Below are positions 9,564 to 17,925 of a stretch of DNA of 64,000 nt, piece after piece. The translations under genes were made by a program, and so were the position numbers. The notes below the pieces were generated by a model. That model saw nothing but the letters and a program-made list of their open reading frames with translations, did no database searches and was not told the DNA's origin. The stretch's first letter is position 1. Each line of letters starts with the position of its first letter. This stretch comes from a virus: positions 307,676 to 371,675 of IMG/VR virus record IMGVR_UViG_3300035212_003113, one strand, 5' to 3'.

Positions 9564-10181
9564 ATGAAGATAGCTGTATGGGGCGCCGACACTTTTGTCG
9601 GCAGTAACATCTGCAACTATATGTTGCAGTATACAAAAAACGATATTTTTGGTGTGTTCGTTGGTCCTCCGCCATATAGGCATATGGAAGGACCGATGCG
9701 CAGTCGTACGAGATTTGATTGGCAGGTGACGACCGATCACCATGATGCTATAGACATGCGCCTCCAGGTCGAGTCGCCGGATCTGATTATCGTCACTACT
9801 CCTGTGCCAGATATGCTTTTCAATCGCTTTGCTACATGCTACGTAGGTCCTGATTTCGAGCAATTGGGGGCATCAAAGATCTTTCTGACGCCAGAACCAT
9901 TTGGTCCTCGTCAGCCGCGTAGCGAGGGTATTGCGAGCATCATCTACTGTGATGATCCACCGGCCGATGCCAGAAAAACAGTAATCTACATAAAGGATCT
10001 GTATGACCAGCTGATGTCTTTTATAGACTCTGGCTCCAAGAATGGCAGCGCAGTCGGCATCGAGACCACCACCAGGGAGCTCTGGAGTATTCCTCGTCTA
10101 GATAAAATTACTGGATCCTCTTTAGAGGCAGCGGTTATTCACACAATCGGGTGGTATTCCTCTAACAAGTGGTTTAAATAA
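9564..10181 (+). CDS. SDR/epimerase-like protein, shortened
   Basis: The 205-residue protein starts MKIAVWGADTFVGSNICNYM, close to the GxxGFVGS dinucleotide-binding start of extended SDR sugar epimerases and dehydratases. It also has the SDR-like VESPDLIIVTTPVPDM. The family is usually near 300 residues, and no Tyr-x3-Lys catalytic pair is clear, so it may bind NAD(P) without the usual chemistry. It is the last gene of the sugar-type cluster; an AAGGAA-like site precedes it. Confidence 0.6.
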   Translation: MKIAVWGADTFVGSNICNYMLQYTKNDIFGVFVGPPPYRHMEGPMRSRTRFDWQVTTDHHDAIDMRLQVESPDLIIVTTPVPDMLFNRFATCYVGPDFEQLGASKIFLTPEPFGPRQPRSEGIASIIYCDDPPADARKTVIYIKDLYDQLMSFIDSGSKNGSAVGIETTTRELWSIPRLDKITGSSLEAAVIHTIGWYSSNKWFK

Positions 10182-11528
10182 ATGGAGATTTCAGTAAAAA
10201 AGAACAAGATGGAGTTTACTAGGAACCCGGACTCAGACGCCGAGTTTCTTGCTGCTCTACAAGCAGATCACGCCGCTAAACGGGGTACTGCAGAAGAAAT
10301 TCCGAAGGAGAAAGCAATGAAGATTGGAACACGCCAGCACGTTAGTCTAAGGTTTGGAGTGGTCGGCAGCGGACAGGCTGGCGGACGCATGGCCGAGGTC
10401 TTTCACAAGTTTGGCTATGATGCATGTGCCATCAATACTGCGAAGCAAGATCTCGATACTCTTGCTATCCCAGAAGCTCGCCGGTTGCTACTAGATTATA
10501 CAATTAGCGGCAGTGGCAAGGATATCGAGATTGGTCAGGCAGCCATCGTAAATAATACCGAGCAAGTTTCTGAGTTTATAGGTCCGGTCCTGGAGAACTG
10601 CGATGTTGCAGTACTGACGCTATCACTAGGTGGCGGTAGCGGCAGTGGTAGCGCCGTACCAATGGTAGAACTACTCGCCGAGCTAGGCAAGCCGCTGCTT
10701 GTGCTTTGTGCGCTACCGGGCAGCTTTGATGACAGTCAGAGCAAATTCAATGCTACTGCTACACTCAGCCGTCTTGCAGAGTTCTCACAGCGTGGCATCG
10801 TAAATAGCCTTATTGTTATCGATAATGCAAAGATTGAGAACTCATTTCCTAGTCTCTCGCCATCGAAGTTCTGGGAAGTCAGTAATCGCAGCTCCATTGA
10901 ACCACTGCATCTTTTTAACACGGTCACTGCTATTCCCTCTGATCTAGAGGTCATGGATGCCATGGATCTAAGTCGCGCTCTCCTTGAGGCCGGCAGCTGC
11001 GCACTCTTTGGGAGCATGAGCATCTCAAAGGAGGAGTATGAACGCGATGACTCTGCTCTGCTCACCTCGATGATTCGCAAGCTGAGCGATGCTCTGCCGG
11101 CCGATGACTTTGACCTAAAGGAGGCGCAGGCCGTAGGTATCCTTGTAACTGCCAAGAAGGAAGTGCTTGATACGATTCCATATGCAAATATCGCGTACCT
11201 CTTTAAGTACGTCTCGGATGAGTTTGATTCATCGCGGTCATTCAAGGGTATCTATTCTGTTAGCCCAGAAGACGATTCAGACGACATCAAGGTCAGCTTT
11301 ATCTTCAGTGGCATGGGCCTTCCTACTCGCCGTATCGATGAGCTAAAGAAAGATGCTGACAAGCATCTCTCAAAGATCGAGGAGAAGCGCAAGAAGACGG
11401 CCGCCGGGATGCAAATGGGCACTGGCAAGACCTCTGTTAGCAAGGCCGATCAGATGATTGCAAAGGCCAAGCAGCAGCAGAGCGCAATTGGTAAGTTGCT
11501 TGGAAACAAGGTAGATCGCAAGCGATAG
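10182..11528 (+). CDS. Tubulin/FtsZ-family GTPase
   Basis: The protein has the nucleotide-binding loops of tubulin/FtsZ proteins in order: VVGSGQAGGRM (about 60-70), AINTAKQDL (83-91, like the FtsZ INTDAQAL loop) and SLGGGSGSGS (148-157, the GGGTGSG-type signature). The C-terminus is Lys-rich and coiled-coil-like. The ATG at 10317 has an AAGGAG site and may be the real start (403 residues); the ATG at 10182 has no clear site. Phage tubulins such as PhuZ and TubZ form filaments that position replicating DNA; a similar role here is inferred. A terminator follows, so it ends a transcription unit. Confidence 0.82.
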   Translation: MEISVKKNKMEFTRNPDSDAEFLAALQADHAAKRGTAEEIPKEKAMKIGTRQHVSLRFGVVGSGQAGGRMAEVFHKFGYDACAINTAKQDLDTLAIPEARRLLLDYTISGSGKDIEIGQAAIVNNTEQVSEFIGPVLENCDVAVLTLSLGGGSGSGSAVPMVELLAELGKPLLVLCALPGSFDDSQSKFNATATLSRLAEFSQRGIVNSLIVIDNAKIENSFPSLSPSKFWEVSNRSSIEPLHLFNTVTAIPSDLEVMDAMDLSRALLEAGSCALFGSMSISKEEYERDDSALLTSMIRKLSDALPADDFDLKEAQAVGILVTAKKEVLDTIPYANIAYLFKYVSDEFDSSRSFKGIYSVSPEDDSDDIKVSFIFSGMGLPTRRIDELKKDADKHLSKIEEKRKKTAAGMQMGTGKTSVSKADQMIAKAKQQQSAIGKLLGNKVDRKR

Positions 11529-11533
11529 AGAAC

Positions 11534-11562
11534 AGGCCGGCTCCCGCCGGCCTTTCTATTTT
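11534..11562 (+). terminator. Rho-independent terminator after the tubulin-like gene
   Basis: AGGCCGGC (11534-11541), loop TCCC and GCCGGCCT (11546-11553) form a perfect 8-bp stem followed by TTCTATTTTT. Confidence 0.9.
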
Positions 11563-11579
11563 TATTAGATAAGTCTTTT

Positions 11580-12038
11580 ATGAAGCTAAGCAAATGGTCG
11601 TTATATTACCAACCACTTGCATTAGATAATTTCGACAGTTTTCGCCAGGAGTTCCGTGACAGTAATCAACTGTTCTACACTCCTCAGTACGACAATGCCC
11701 TGCTCGCTATGTGGACAGCTGCTTGCGAGGCTATGGACAAAATTCAAACAGCCAATATGCAGCGCTGGCTGCCAGCAGACATATACTTCAATATGTCTGC
11801 TTTTTCATCTGTTTGGTTTTTTTCGTTGCACATTAAGCAACCGCTGCTGTCAATGCTAGATATGCGATGCATCCGCTGTTCGGTACCAACTATCCGTGGG
11901 CGAGTGCGGAATGAGCCAACGCCAATAAGCGTGGCGTTATATCTTTCTGGAGTTCAGCCGTCTGATGTTACTCTGCTGCGCCATCTACTTCCAACTGCAC
12001 AGATAGATGGCAATGAGGTTACCATTTACGTAGATTAG
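11580..12038 (+). CDS. MKL-type small protein of unknown function
   Basis: The 152-residue protein starts MKLSKWSLYYQP, the N-terminal signature shared by many small genes between 27.4 and 32.7 kb. Ribosome-site evidence is weak. It is rich in aromatic residues and Leu, with two Cys (RCIRC) but no catalytic motif. It sits between a terminator and the helicase gene. Confidence 0.65.
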   Translation: MKLSKWSLYYQPLALDNFDSFRQEFRDSNQLFYTPQYDNALLAMWTAACEAMDKIQTANMQRWLPADIYFNMSAFSSVWFFSLHIKQPLLSMLDMRCIRCSVPTIRGRVRNEPTPISVALYLSGVQPSDVTLLRHLLPTAQIDGNEVTIYVD

Positions 12039-12060
12039 TAGGTCGGATGTAAAAATCCGT

Positions 12061-13533
12061 ATGCCTAATGTTGAAATAAAAGTATTTAACTGCCACGCAG
12101 AGATTGACGGCGAGCTGCAGCAGGGTGAAATCGATACGCTTGGTCGTGCTCTAAGTTACACCCAGGCAAATTCAAGATACAGCTTTGCATATAAATCTGG
12201 TCATTGGGATGGCCGAGTACGCCTCCTCAATAGACAGCTACAGTTCCCAGCTGGACTGGTGGACGAAGTAGTTAGAGTTCTGGCAGGATTTGGAATTGTA
12301 CCTCAAGTCACCGATTGTCGCAAAGGCATCTCTCACTCTCCTGTCGCGGACTGGCAAGGCCACCCGCTGCGGGACTATCAGCAAAGAGCTGTAGAGCGAG
12401 CACTTGATGTCGGCCGTGGCACAATGAAGATGGCCACTGGCGCCGGCAAGACAACCGTGATCGCCGCACTATGCGGGGCATACAACACTCAGACAGTGGT
12501 GTATGTCGTAAGCCTTGACTTGCTCACACAGGTAAAAGAAACAATCGAGACCTGTCTTGGTATTCCAGTAGGCCTTGTCGGCGGCGGCAATTGCAGTCTT
12601 GAAAAGATTACTGTATGCAGCGTGTGGAGTGCTGCAGCTGCGTATAATACAAAAGACGACGCAGACTCAGAAGAGGACGTAGCAGAGGATAAGTGGAGTC
12701 CTTCTGACGAACAAAAAAAGAATATCCGTGATATGGTCGAGGCAGCCAGACTTGTCATTCTAGACGAATCGCAATTTGCTGCAGCTGCCTCTATCCAAGC
12801 GATAATGAAAAATTCAAAATCTGCCGCTAACCGCTTTGGATTCTCTGGTACGCCATGGCGCAGTGATGGCGCAGATATCCTGCTGACTGCGGCATTTGGC
12901 GGTAACATTGTAGACATTCGTGCTTCTGATCTAATAGAGCTAGGATGGCTTGTTGAGCCACGTATAGCGTTTCGCGACATACCTGCAGACTTCAAGCTGC
13001 CCAAGAAGTGGGCAGATGTCAAAAAAGCATATATAGTTGAGAACGAAGTCAGGAATCATCTGCTTGTGCAGAATACTTGCAAGCTGCTGGATCTAGGTCG
13101 CAAGCCACTGCTGTTGTTCCGAGACATAAAGCACGGTCGCATGCTAGAAGAAATGTTGCCAGATGGTATCCGCTACGAGATGGTAACTGGAGCTCTTGCG
13201 ATGGATGAGCGCGAGCGTATCAAATCCCAGTTCAAAGCCGGCAAAATAGACTTGGTACTTGCTTCATCTGTATTTGACCAGGGCATCGACTTGCCTGCGC
13301 TTGATGCACTTGTGCTTGCTGGTGGTGGCAAGTCTACGGCAAAAGCACTGCAGCGTATTGGCCGAGTAATACGGGCTGCACCAGGCAAGACAGACGCACT
13401 TGTGCTAGAGACCTGGGATCAGTCGCATTTTGTCAAGAAGCATTCGTCTGCCAGATATGAGGCGTATCGTCTTGAGAGTAGGTTCAAGATCTCTGCTGGG
13501 CCTGAGATGCAGGCTACAATAGGAAAGAAATGA
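12061..13533 (+). CDS. uvsW: UvsW-like superfamily 2 DNA helicase
   Basis: This 490-residue helicase has the UvsW-type N-terminal domain (AYKSGHWDGRVRLL, about 43-56). The SF2 motifs follow: Q-motif-like RDYQQRAVERAL, Walker A MATGAGKTT (about 125-133), VILDESQF (DEAH-type with Ser-Gln), FGFSGTPWRSDG, and motifs V-VI VFDQGIDLPALD and ALQRIGRVIRAAPG. UvsW of T4 unwinds branched DNA and R-loops and helps switch from origin- to recombination-dependent replication. Its four-nucleotide overlap with the next gene starts the replication operon. Confidence 0.88.
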   Translation: MPNVEIKVFNCHAEIDGELQQGEIDTLGRALSYTQANSRYSFAYKSGHWDGRVRLLNRQLQFPAGLVDEVVRVLAGFGIVPQVTDCRKGISHSPVADWQGHPLRDYQQRAVERALDVGRGTMKMATGAGKTTVIAALCGAYNTQTVVYVVSLDLLTQVKETIETCLGIPVGLVGGGNCSLEKITVCSVWSAAAAYNTKDDADSEEDVAEDKWSPSDEQKKNIRDMVEAARLVILDESQFAAAASIQAIMKNSKSAANRFGFSGTPWRSDGADILLTAAFGGNIVDIRASDLIELGWLVEPRIAFRDIPADFKLPKKWADVKKAYIVENEVRNHLLVQNTCKLLDLGRKPLLLFRDIKHGRMLEEMLPDGIRYEMVTGALAMDERERIKSQFKAGKIDLVLASSVFDQGIDLPALDALVLAGGGKSTAKALQRIGRVIRAAPGKTDALVLETWDQSHFVKKHSSARYEAYRLESRFKISAGPEMQATIGKK

Positions 13534-14240
13534 AAAAACAAGATTTTGGAATTCATGCGCCCAAGACCTGTGGTGGCGCGCTTGTTGCTGCATTTACAGA
13601 AAACAATTTGCCATACCTGGAGTGTGATCGCTGTAGTCATCGCATAGATGACTGGATTCGCTGGGCAGAAAAATACTCTGTAATGTGGCAGGACACAGAG
13701 GCTTGGAATGACTCCAAGAACCACATCTCGTGCCTGCTTGGCTATTTTTGTCACAAATACCAAGAATCATATGGCATGCCATATACCCTCAGCCTTTCTC
13801 CACAGGGCTTGTTCCGCGGCTCTGAGGCAGTCTTCTGTCGTCGGCTACTCGCTAGCTTTGCTAATTCTGTTACAGAGGCCCGCGACTATGTCGACTGGTA
13901 CTTTGTCAACAAGGTGCAGTCTCGGAAGAAGAAGGTTACAAGCATGAGCGTGCTGCTTGTGCCGAATGTTATCGGCCTATTCAAGCACCAGGCTGCCAAG
14001 AAGCAGCGCATTACGCGATCCACTCCGGTGCCGCTAAAGATGTTAGACTGGATTAAAGACAATGCCCCTACTGTTCTCTCTATGACGCAGCTCATTGACT
14101 TTGGCGATTTGCAGCAGCTACTACGTGCAGCTCCTAATCGTCGTGCAGCCAGCGAGGACCTGGATCGCTTTATCCAAGAGCTGTACAAGAAGAAGCTAAT
14201 AGACAATGACCTAAATATTCAGGGTTTGGAAGCAGAATGA
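13530..14240 (+). CDS. Replication-operon protein of unknown function
   Basis: This 236-residue protein overlaps the helicase stop and the next start. It has an N-terminal Cys cluster (CGG at 14-16, CDRC at 32-35) that may hold a zinc ion, then a mostly helical body with a basic stretch (KVQSRKKKVTS). I do not recognise the family. Its place between the two helicases and the loader suggests a DNA-replication role. Confidence 0.65.
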   Translation: MKKQDFGIHAPKTCGGALVAAFTENNLPYLECDRCSHRIDDWIRWAEKYSVMWQDTEAWNDSKNHISCLLGYFCHKYQESYGMPYTLSLSPQGLFRGSEAVFCRRLLASFANSVTEARDYVDWYFVNKVQSRKKKVTSMSVLLVPNVIGLFKHQAAKKQRITRSTPVPLKMLDWIKDNAPTVLSMTQLIDFGDLQQLLRAAPNRRAASEDLDRFIQELYKKKLIDNDLNIQGLEAE

Positions 14241-14920
14241 AAAAAATAGTACTGGATACAAAACGCAATCAGGTGTTTTTTGCCGAGGAGATTCGTCAGG
14301 ATGGCGACTCTGTTGTTGCGGTATGTGGCAGCAAACTGCGCACGATTCAACTGGACAAGATCGCGTACATCGAGGACCTCGGCGATGAGCCTGTCACTAG
14401 AGAGATCGAGCCTCAAGATGAAGATACGGCGGTTACAAAATCGGCTGCTCCGCAGCCTGTTGTCGGCGCTGCACCACAACACATAAAGCTGCCGTCTTCG
14501 TTTGCACAGGCAGTAGAGAAGCGGCTGCGCGATGCCCCTCCGCCTGAACCATTTGATGATCATCCTTCAGTGGATGCCACATCACGCGTAACGGTTGAGC
14601 TAGTCGGTTCTGCATCAGGAGCATATGACGTACTCACTGATGCCGATTCTCTGGCGGCCGAGCACGTAAAGGAGCGGCTTGTCTCGGATATATTTTCAAA
14701 TGCCGTGCTAAAGGACAGTTTGCGTTCACACAATGTTGTCGGCATCACTAAGAGCGGTAATACTGTGACGTTGGATTGCAGGCAGAAGCCACCGATTCAG
14801 CCGCCAGCAGTAAGTGCGTCAGTAGCCAGTCTGGTGAATAATATCGTAGGTCTAGTTACCCCATCAGTAAAACTACCGGATCTTCCGTTACAGGTACCAA
14901 ATGAGGATAACCAAAAATAA
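14237..14920 (+). CDS. Acidic replication-operon protein of unknown function
   Basis: The 227-residue protein has a beta-rich first 50 residues, a long Pro/Ala/Asp-rich middle that is probably disordered, and a short folded C-terminal part (VVGITKSGNTVTLDCRQKPP). It overlaps the previous gene by 4 nt and the AAA+ loader by 20 nt. No known domain is recognised. Confidence 0.6.
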   Translation: MKKIVLDTKRNQVFFAEEIRQDGDSVVAVCGSKLRTIQLDKIAYIEDLGDEPVTREIEPQDEDTAVTKSAAPQPVVGAAPQHIKLPSSFAQAVEKRLRDAPPPEPFDDHPSVDATSRVTVELVGSASGAYDVLTDADSLAAEHVKERLVSDIFSNAVLKDSLRSHNVVGITKSGNTVTLDCRQKPPIQPPAVSASVASLVNNIVGLVTPSVKLPDLPLQVPNEDNQK

Positions 14921-15548
14921 AGCACGGGCATTCATGGATCAGCACCGGCTCACGATGCAGCAGCACCAGTTCGTCGATGCTATGGCAGACTCCAATATTC
15001 CAGTGGCGTACTGGCTGCTCCCGATGAGCAGCTTTGTTGGTTCAGAGGATATAAAGCGCACAGTCTTGCAGTATGTGCAAGAACTAAAGGGCAACTACAA
15101 TGATGGTCGCGGTTTTATCTTTGCCGGTCCGTATGGCGTAGGAAAGACTTATGGCATGTGCAGCGTCCTGAAGACTGCTCTACGTGCCGGTTACTCGACG
15201 TACTATACATCTATGACTGATATGTCGTTGTATGTCGGCTCACGAGCAACCCGCGACGAATACCTTAAGCTGTGCACCAAGTCAGATTTTCTTGCATTTG
15301 ACGAGCTTGATAGCCGGCACATCCCTACCTCTGATGAGGCCCGGGCATTCTTCGGGTCTGCGGTAGAGAAGATTATTCGTGAGCGTGTACAGAACAAACT
15401 ACCTACTCTGTTTGCAACAAATCACGAGTCACTTAAGCCGGTATTTGATGGCCAGTATGGTCGCGCTATTTTGAGCCTACTTGCTCCTGTGAGCGAGACG
15501 ATTACCGCACTCGGGCTAGACTTTAGGCAGGGACGAGGACGTCAGTGA
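14901..15548 (+). CDS. DnaC/IstB-like AAA+ ATPase, probable helicase loader
   Basis: The 215-residue protein carries a Walker A motif in FIFAGPYGVGKTYGM (about 70-84), a Walker B motif in SDFLAFDELDS (about 130-140) and a sensor-I-like TLFATNHES. This order and size fit the DnaC/IstB clade that loads the replicative helicase. It lies one gene upstream of the DnaB-like helicase, which supports that role. Confidence 0.82.
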   Translation: MRITKNKARAFMDQHRLTMQQHQFVDAMADSNIPVAYWLLPMSSFVGSEDIKRTVLQYVQELKGNYNDGRGFIFAGPYGVGKTYGMCSVLKTALRAGYSTYYTSMTDMSLYVGSRATRDEYLKLCTKSDFLAFDELDSRHIPTSDEARAFFGSAVEKIIRERVQNKLPTLFATNHESLKPVFDGQYGRAILSLLAPVSETITALGLDFRQGRGRQ

Positions 15549-15961
15549 AGAGCGGTAGAGATATGCTACGCCGGCTACGGCATCGCGCCCTGGCCAGGGG
15601 GATCGGTTTTTCACTTTCTAGACCTGTGCTCAAAAAGATGCTTAAATGTGTTAACTGCCCGATATGCGGAGTAGCTTTCGTAAACGAGCAGAACCACGAG
15701 TACGAGATATCTATAGATCGCATTGTCCCTGCTCTTGGATATACAGATGCCAACACTGCTGCGATATGCAGAACGTGCAATGGCCTAAAGGCAGACCTTG
15801 ATCCAGAGCGTCTGGATGCAAAAGGCCACGGATACATTGCTACATGGGTGCGGGACACAGCTGCTGCGCGCGGCTTGCCACTGCGACTGACTCTAGCTGT
15901 TCGTACCCGCCGGGCACTTGCTCATTTTTTAAGACAGTTTGCTTCAAAGATAGAGGGCTAA
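15545..15961 (+). CDS. HNH/endonuclease VII-like protein
   Basis: This 138-residue protein starts at GTG inside the loader's stop. It has CVNCPICG (about 35-42) and CRTCN (about 77-81), which look like a zinc-binding Cys4 set, with ISIDRIVPALGYTDAN between them as in HNH nucleases. The first His of the HNH motif is replaced by Arg in DRI, as in some phage HNH proteins. It could be a junction or repair nuclease in the replication operon, or a homing nuclease. Confidence 0.7.
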   Translation: MKSGRDMLRRLRHRALARGIGFSLSRPVLKKMLKCVNCPICGVAFVNEQNHEYEISIDRIVPALGYTDANTAAICRTCNGLKADLDPERLDAKGHGYIATWVRDTAAARGLPLRLTLAVRTRRALAHFLRQFASKIEG

Positions 15962-15962
15962 G

Positions 15963-17513
15963 ATGAAAGTAGAAAAGATTGATGGCATCATGCTAAAGTA
16001 TGCCTTTAGCGGACGCCGGTACATGCTTGATATGATCAATCGTGGTATTCGCAGCGAGTACTTTGCTCCAGGTGCTGATGCAGTATTCCGCATTCTTTTT
16101 GAGATCTTCACTGATCCCACTGTCAACTCAGTCATCTCACAGGAAGCTTTCACTGAGCACTGCAACCGCCTGAGGCTGACAGAGACTGCGGCGTTCGCTG
16201 AGTCGATGTTCAAGAAGATGACCTCTCTCAATACAAGTGACACAGACTTCCCATTCTATATGAAGGAGTTCCGTGATCGCCATAACCTGGTTGTTGCGCG
16301 CAAGTATATAGATTCTATCTCTGAGGCATTGGGCTCTGGTGCAAAGGCAGATGATCTAAATGAGATGTATCACAAGGCTTGGAATGAGATCGCTGCACTT
16401 AACCGTGTAGAGGTCTTTGACGAAGGTAGCCTTGGTAATGATATGACTAATATGCGGGCGGAGTACGAGGCTGTGAGAAAGGATCCTCATGGCTACCGCG
16501 GCGTCACGGTAGGACTACCTAGCCTTGACAATCTTACCAACGGCTTTCAGCCATCAGAGCTCATTATTGTGGCAGGTATGGAGGGCACCGGCAAGAGCCT
16601 TGTCATGATGAACATGGGCATTAATGCCTGGCTTGGCACAAATCGGATTGGTCGCGAGATCCTGCCGACTGGCAAGAATGTCCTGTACTTTACCCTGGAA
16701 ATGCCGCGCAGCAATCGTGGAAAGTTCGGTACTGCTGGTTATTTGAATCGCCGCATCCTGAGTTCTGTTGCTGAGGTGCCCTTTAGTAGTTTACGCAAGT
16801 CGCAGTTGAATCCAACAGAAGAGAAAAAACTGATGGACGCAATCGACTTTATTGCGGAATACGATAAGCATAATAAGTTCTATGTAGTCGACATCCCGCG
16901 TGGCGCTACTGTAGAGGATATCGAGATTAAATTCCAGGAGCTGCGTGAGAAGTTCCCGGTGCACCTAGTCATCATAGATTACATGGGTATTATGGCCGGC
17001 TCCACTACTGGTAAAGGCGATGATGCAGACTGGCAGGCACAGGGACAAATTGCCTCGGGTCTCCATGAGTTCGCCCGGTCGTTTTCTGTTCCGGTAATTA
17101 CTGGCGTCCAGGTAAACCGTCCACAGGGCAAGAATAACTCCCTAAAGGACCAGAATTACAATACTACTCGTATTGCCCGTTCTGCCCAGATCAGCCAGAA
17201 TGCTAACATCGTAATGCAGATCGGTTGTCGCGACCAGGAAGAAAATTACATGGATATGCCCATGTACCTGACCAAGATGCGCGATGGCAACAAAGGGCTG
17301 CTAACTTTTACAAAGGGCTTTGACAAGATGCGCATATATGACGGGGCGCCCTCTACCCCCGCCGAGCTGGATCGCTTTGAGGATGCGCTACCTGCCCCAT
17401 CACCCATTTCGGCCACGCCGCAGGACCTGGGCGAGTATGAGATTAGTAGTTCGCCGAAGTTGGATTTTGGCGATGGTGATGGAGAGTTTAATTACTCTGA
17501 AGCAGATTTTTGA
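15963..17513 (+). CDS. DnaB-like replicative helicase
   Basis: The 516-residue protein fits superfamily 4 helicases such as DnaB and T4 gp41. Motifs are GLPSLDNLTNGF, Walker A VAGMEGTGKS (about 200-209), VLYFTLEMPR, Walker B HLVIIDYMGIM, VPVITGVQVNRP and the final TTRIARSAQISQNANIVMQI. It should be the ring helicase that unwinds DNA at the phage fork, loaded by the upstream AAA+ protein. The C-terminal 55 residues are acidic and Pro-rich, a likely tail for partner binding. Confidence 0.9.
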   Translation: MKVEKIDGIMLKYAFSGRRYMLDMINRGIRSEYFAPGADAVFRILFEIFTDPTVNSVISQEAFTEHCNRLRLTETAAFAESMFKKMTSLNTSDTDFPFYMKEFRDRHNLVVARKYIDSISEALGSGAKADDLNEMYHKAWNEIAALNRVEVFDEGSLGNDMTNMRAEYEAVRKDPHGYRGVTVGLPSLDNLTNGFQPSELIIVAGMEGTGKSLVMMNMGINAWLGTNRIGREILPTGKNVLYFTLEMPRSNRGKFGTAGYLNRRILSSVAEVPFSSLRKSQLNPTEEKKLMDAIDFIAEYDKHNKFYVVDIPRGATVEDIEIKFQELREKFPVHLVIIDYMGIMAGSTTGKGDDADWQAQGQIASGLHEFARSFSVPVITGVQVNRPQGKNNSLKDQNYNTTRIARSAQISQNANIVMQIGCRDQEENYMDMPMYLTKMRDGNKGLLTFTKGFDKMRIYDGAPSTPAELDRFEDALPAPSPISATPQDLGEYEISSSPKLDFGDGDGEFNYSEADF

Positions 17514-17559
17514 CTCTAATAATTGTAATGCAAGTGATGTGGGAGTTATCCCGCCATAA

Positions 17560-17913
17560 ATGACAAAAGAATTTAACGAAATACTCGTTGTCGACCGAAA
17601 TGACCTGGCTCAAGTAGTCAGTGATCATCGTCGCCGGTGGGTTTTTCGCATTTTGGGGCGCAGCGGCGTAGATATAGCGGCTGCCAAGTCATTGTACCCA
17701 GAAACCGAGGAGATAGTATTAAGAGCTTGGTCGGATTTCCTAATAAGGTACGACTTAGAGCTCTTTTACTACATAAAGGAGCAGGAGCTGCGGCTTTGGA
17801 ATGCGGCATCCAGCAGAGTTCTAGGCTTTTGGCGCGAGCCAAAGCCTGTGAGGAGTAAGGCTCATAGACCTGATCAGAGTGTAGTTTTGTTTACGTATTC
17901 TGAGCCAGTTTAG
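17560..17913 (+). CDS. Small protein of unknown function
   Basis: The 117-residue protein has a GGGAG site about 14 nt upstream, partly inside a short GGGA-GTTA-TCCC hairpin. The body is helical, with many aromatic and charged residues (FYYIKEQELRLWNA). No family is recognised. It lies between the DnaB-like helicase and PhoH. Confidence 0.6.
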   Translation: MTKEFNEILVVDRNDLAQVVSDHRRRWVFRILGRSGVDIAAAKSLYPETEEIVLRAWSDFLIRYDLELFYYIKEQELRLWNAASSRVLGFWREPKPVRSKAHRPDQSVVLFTYSEPV

Positions 17914-17925
17914 CCGGAGAATAAT

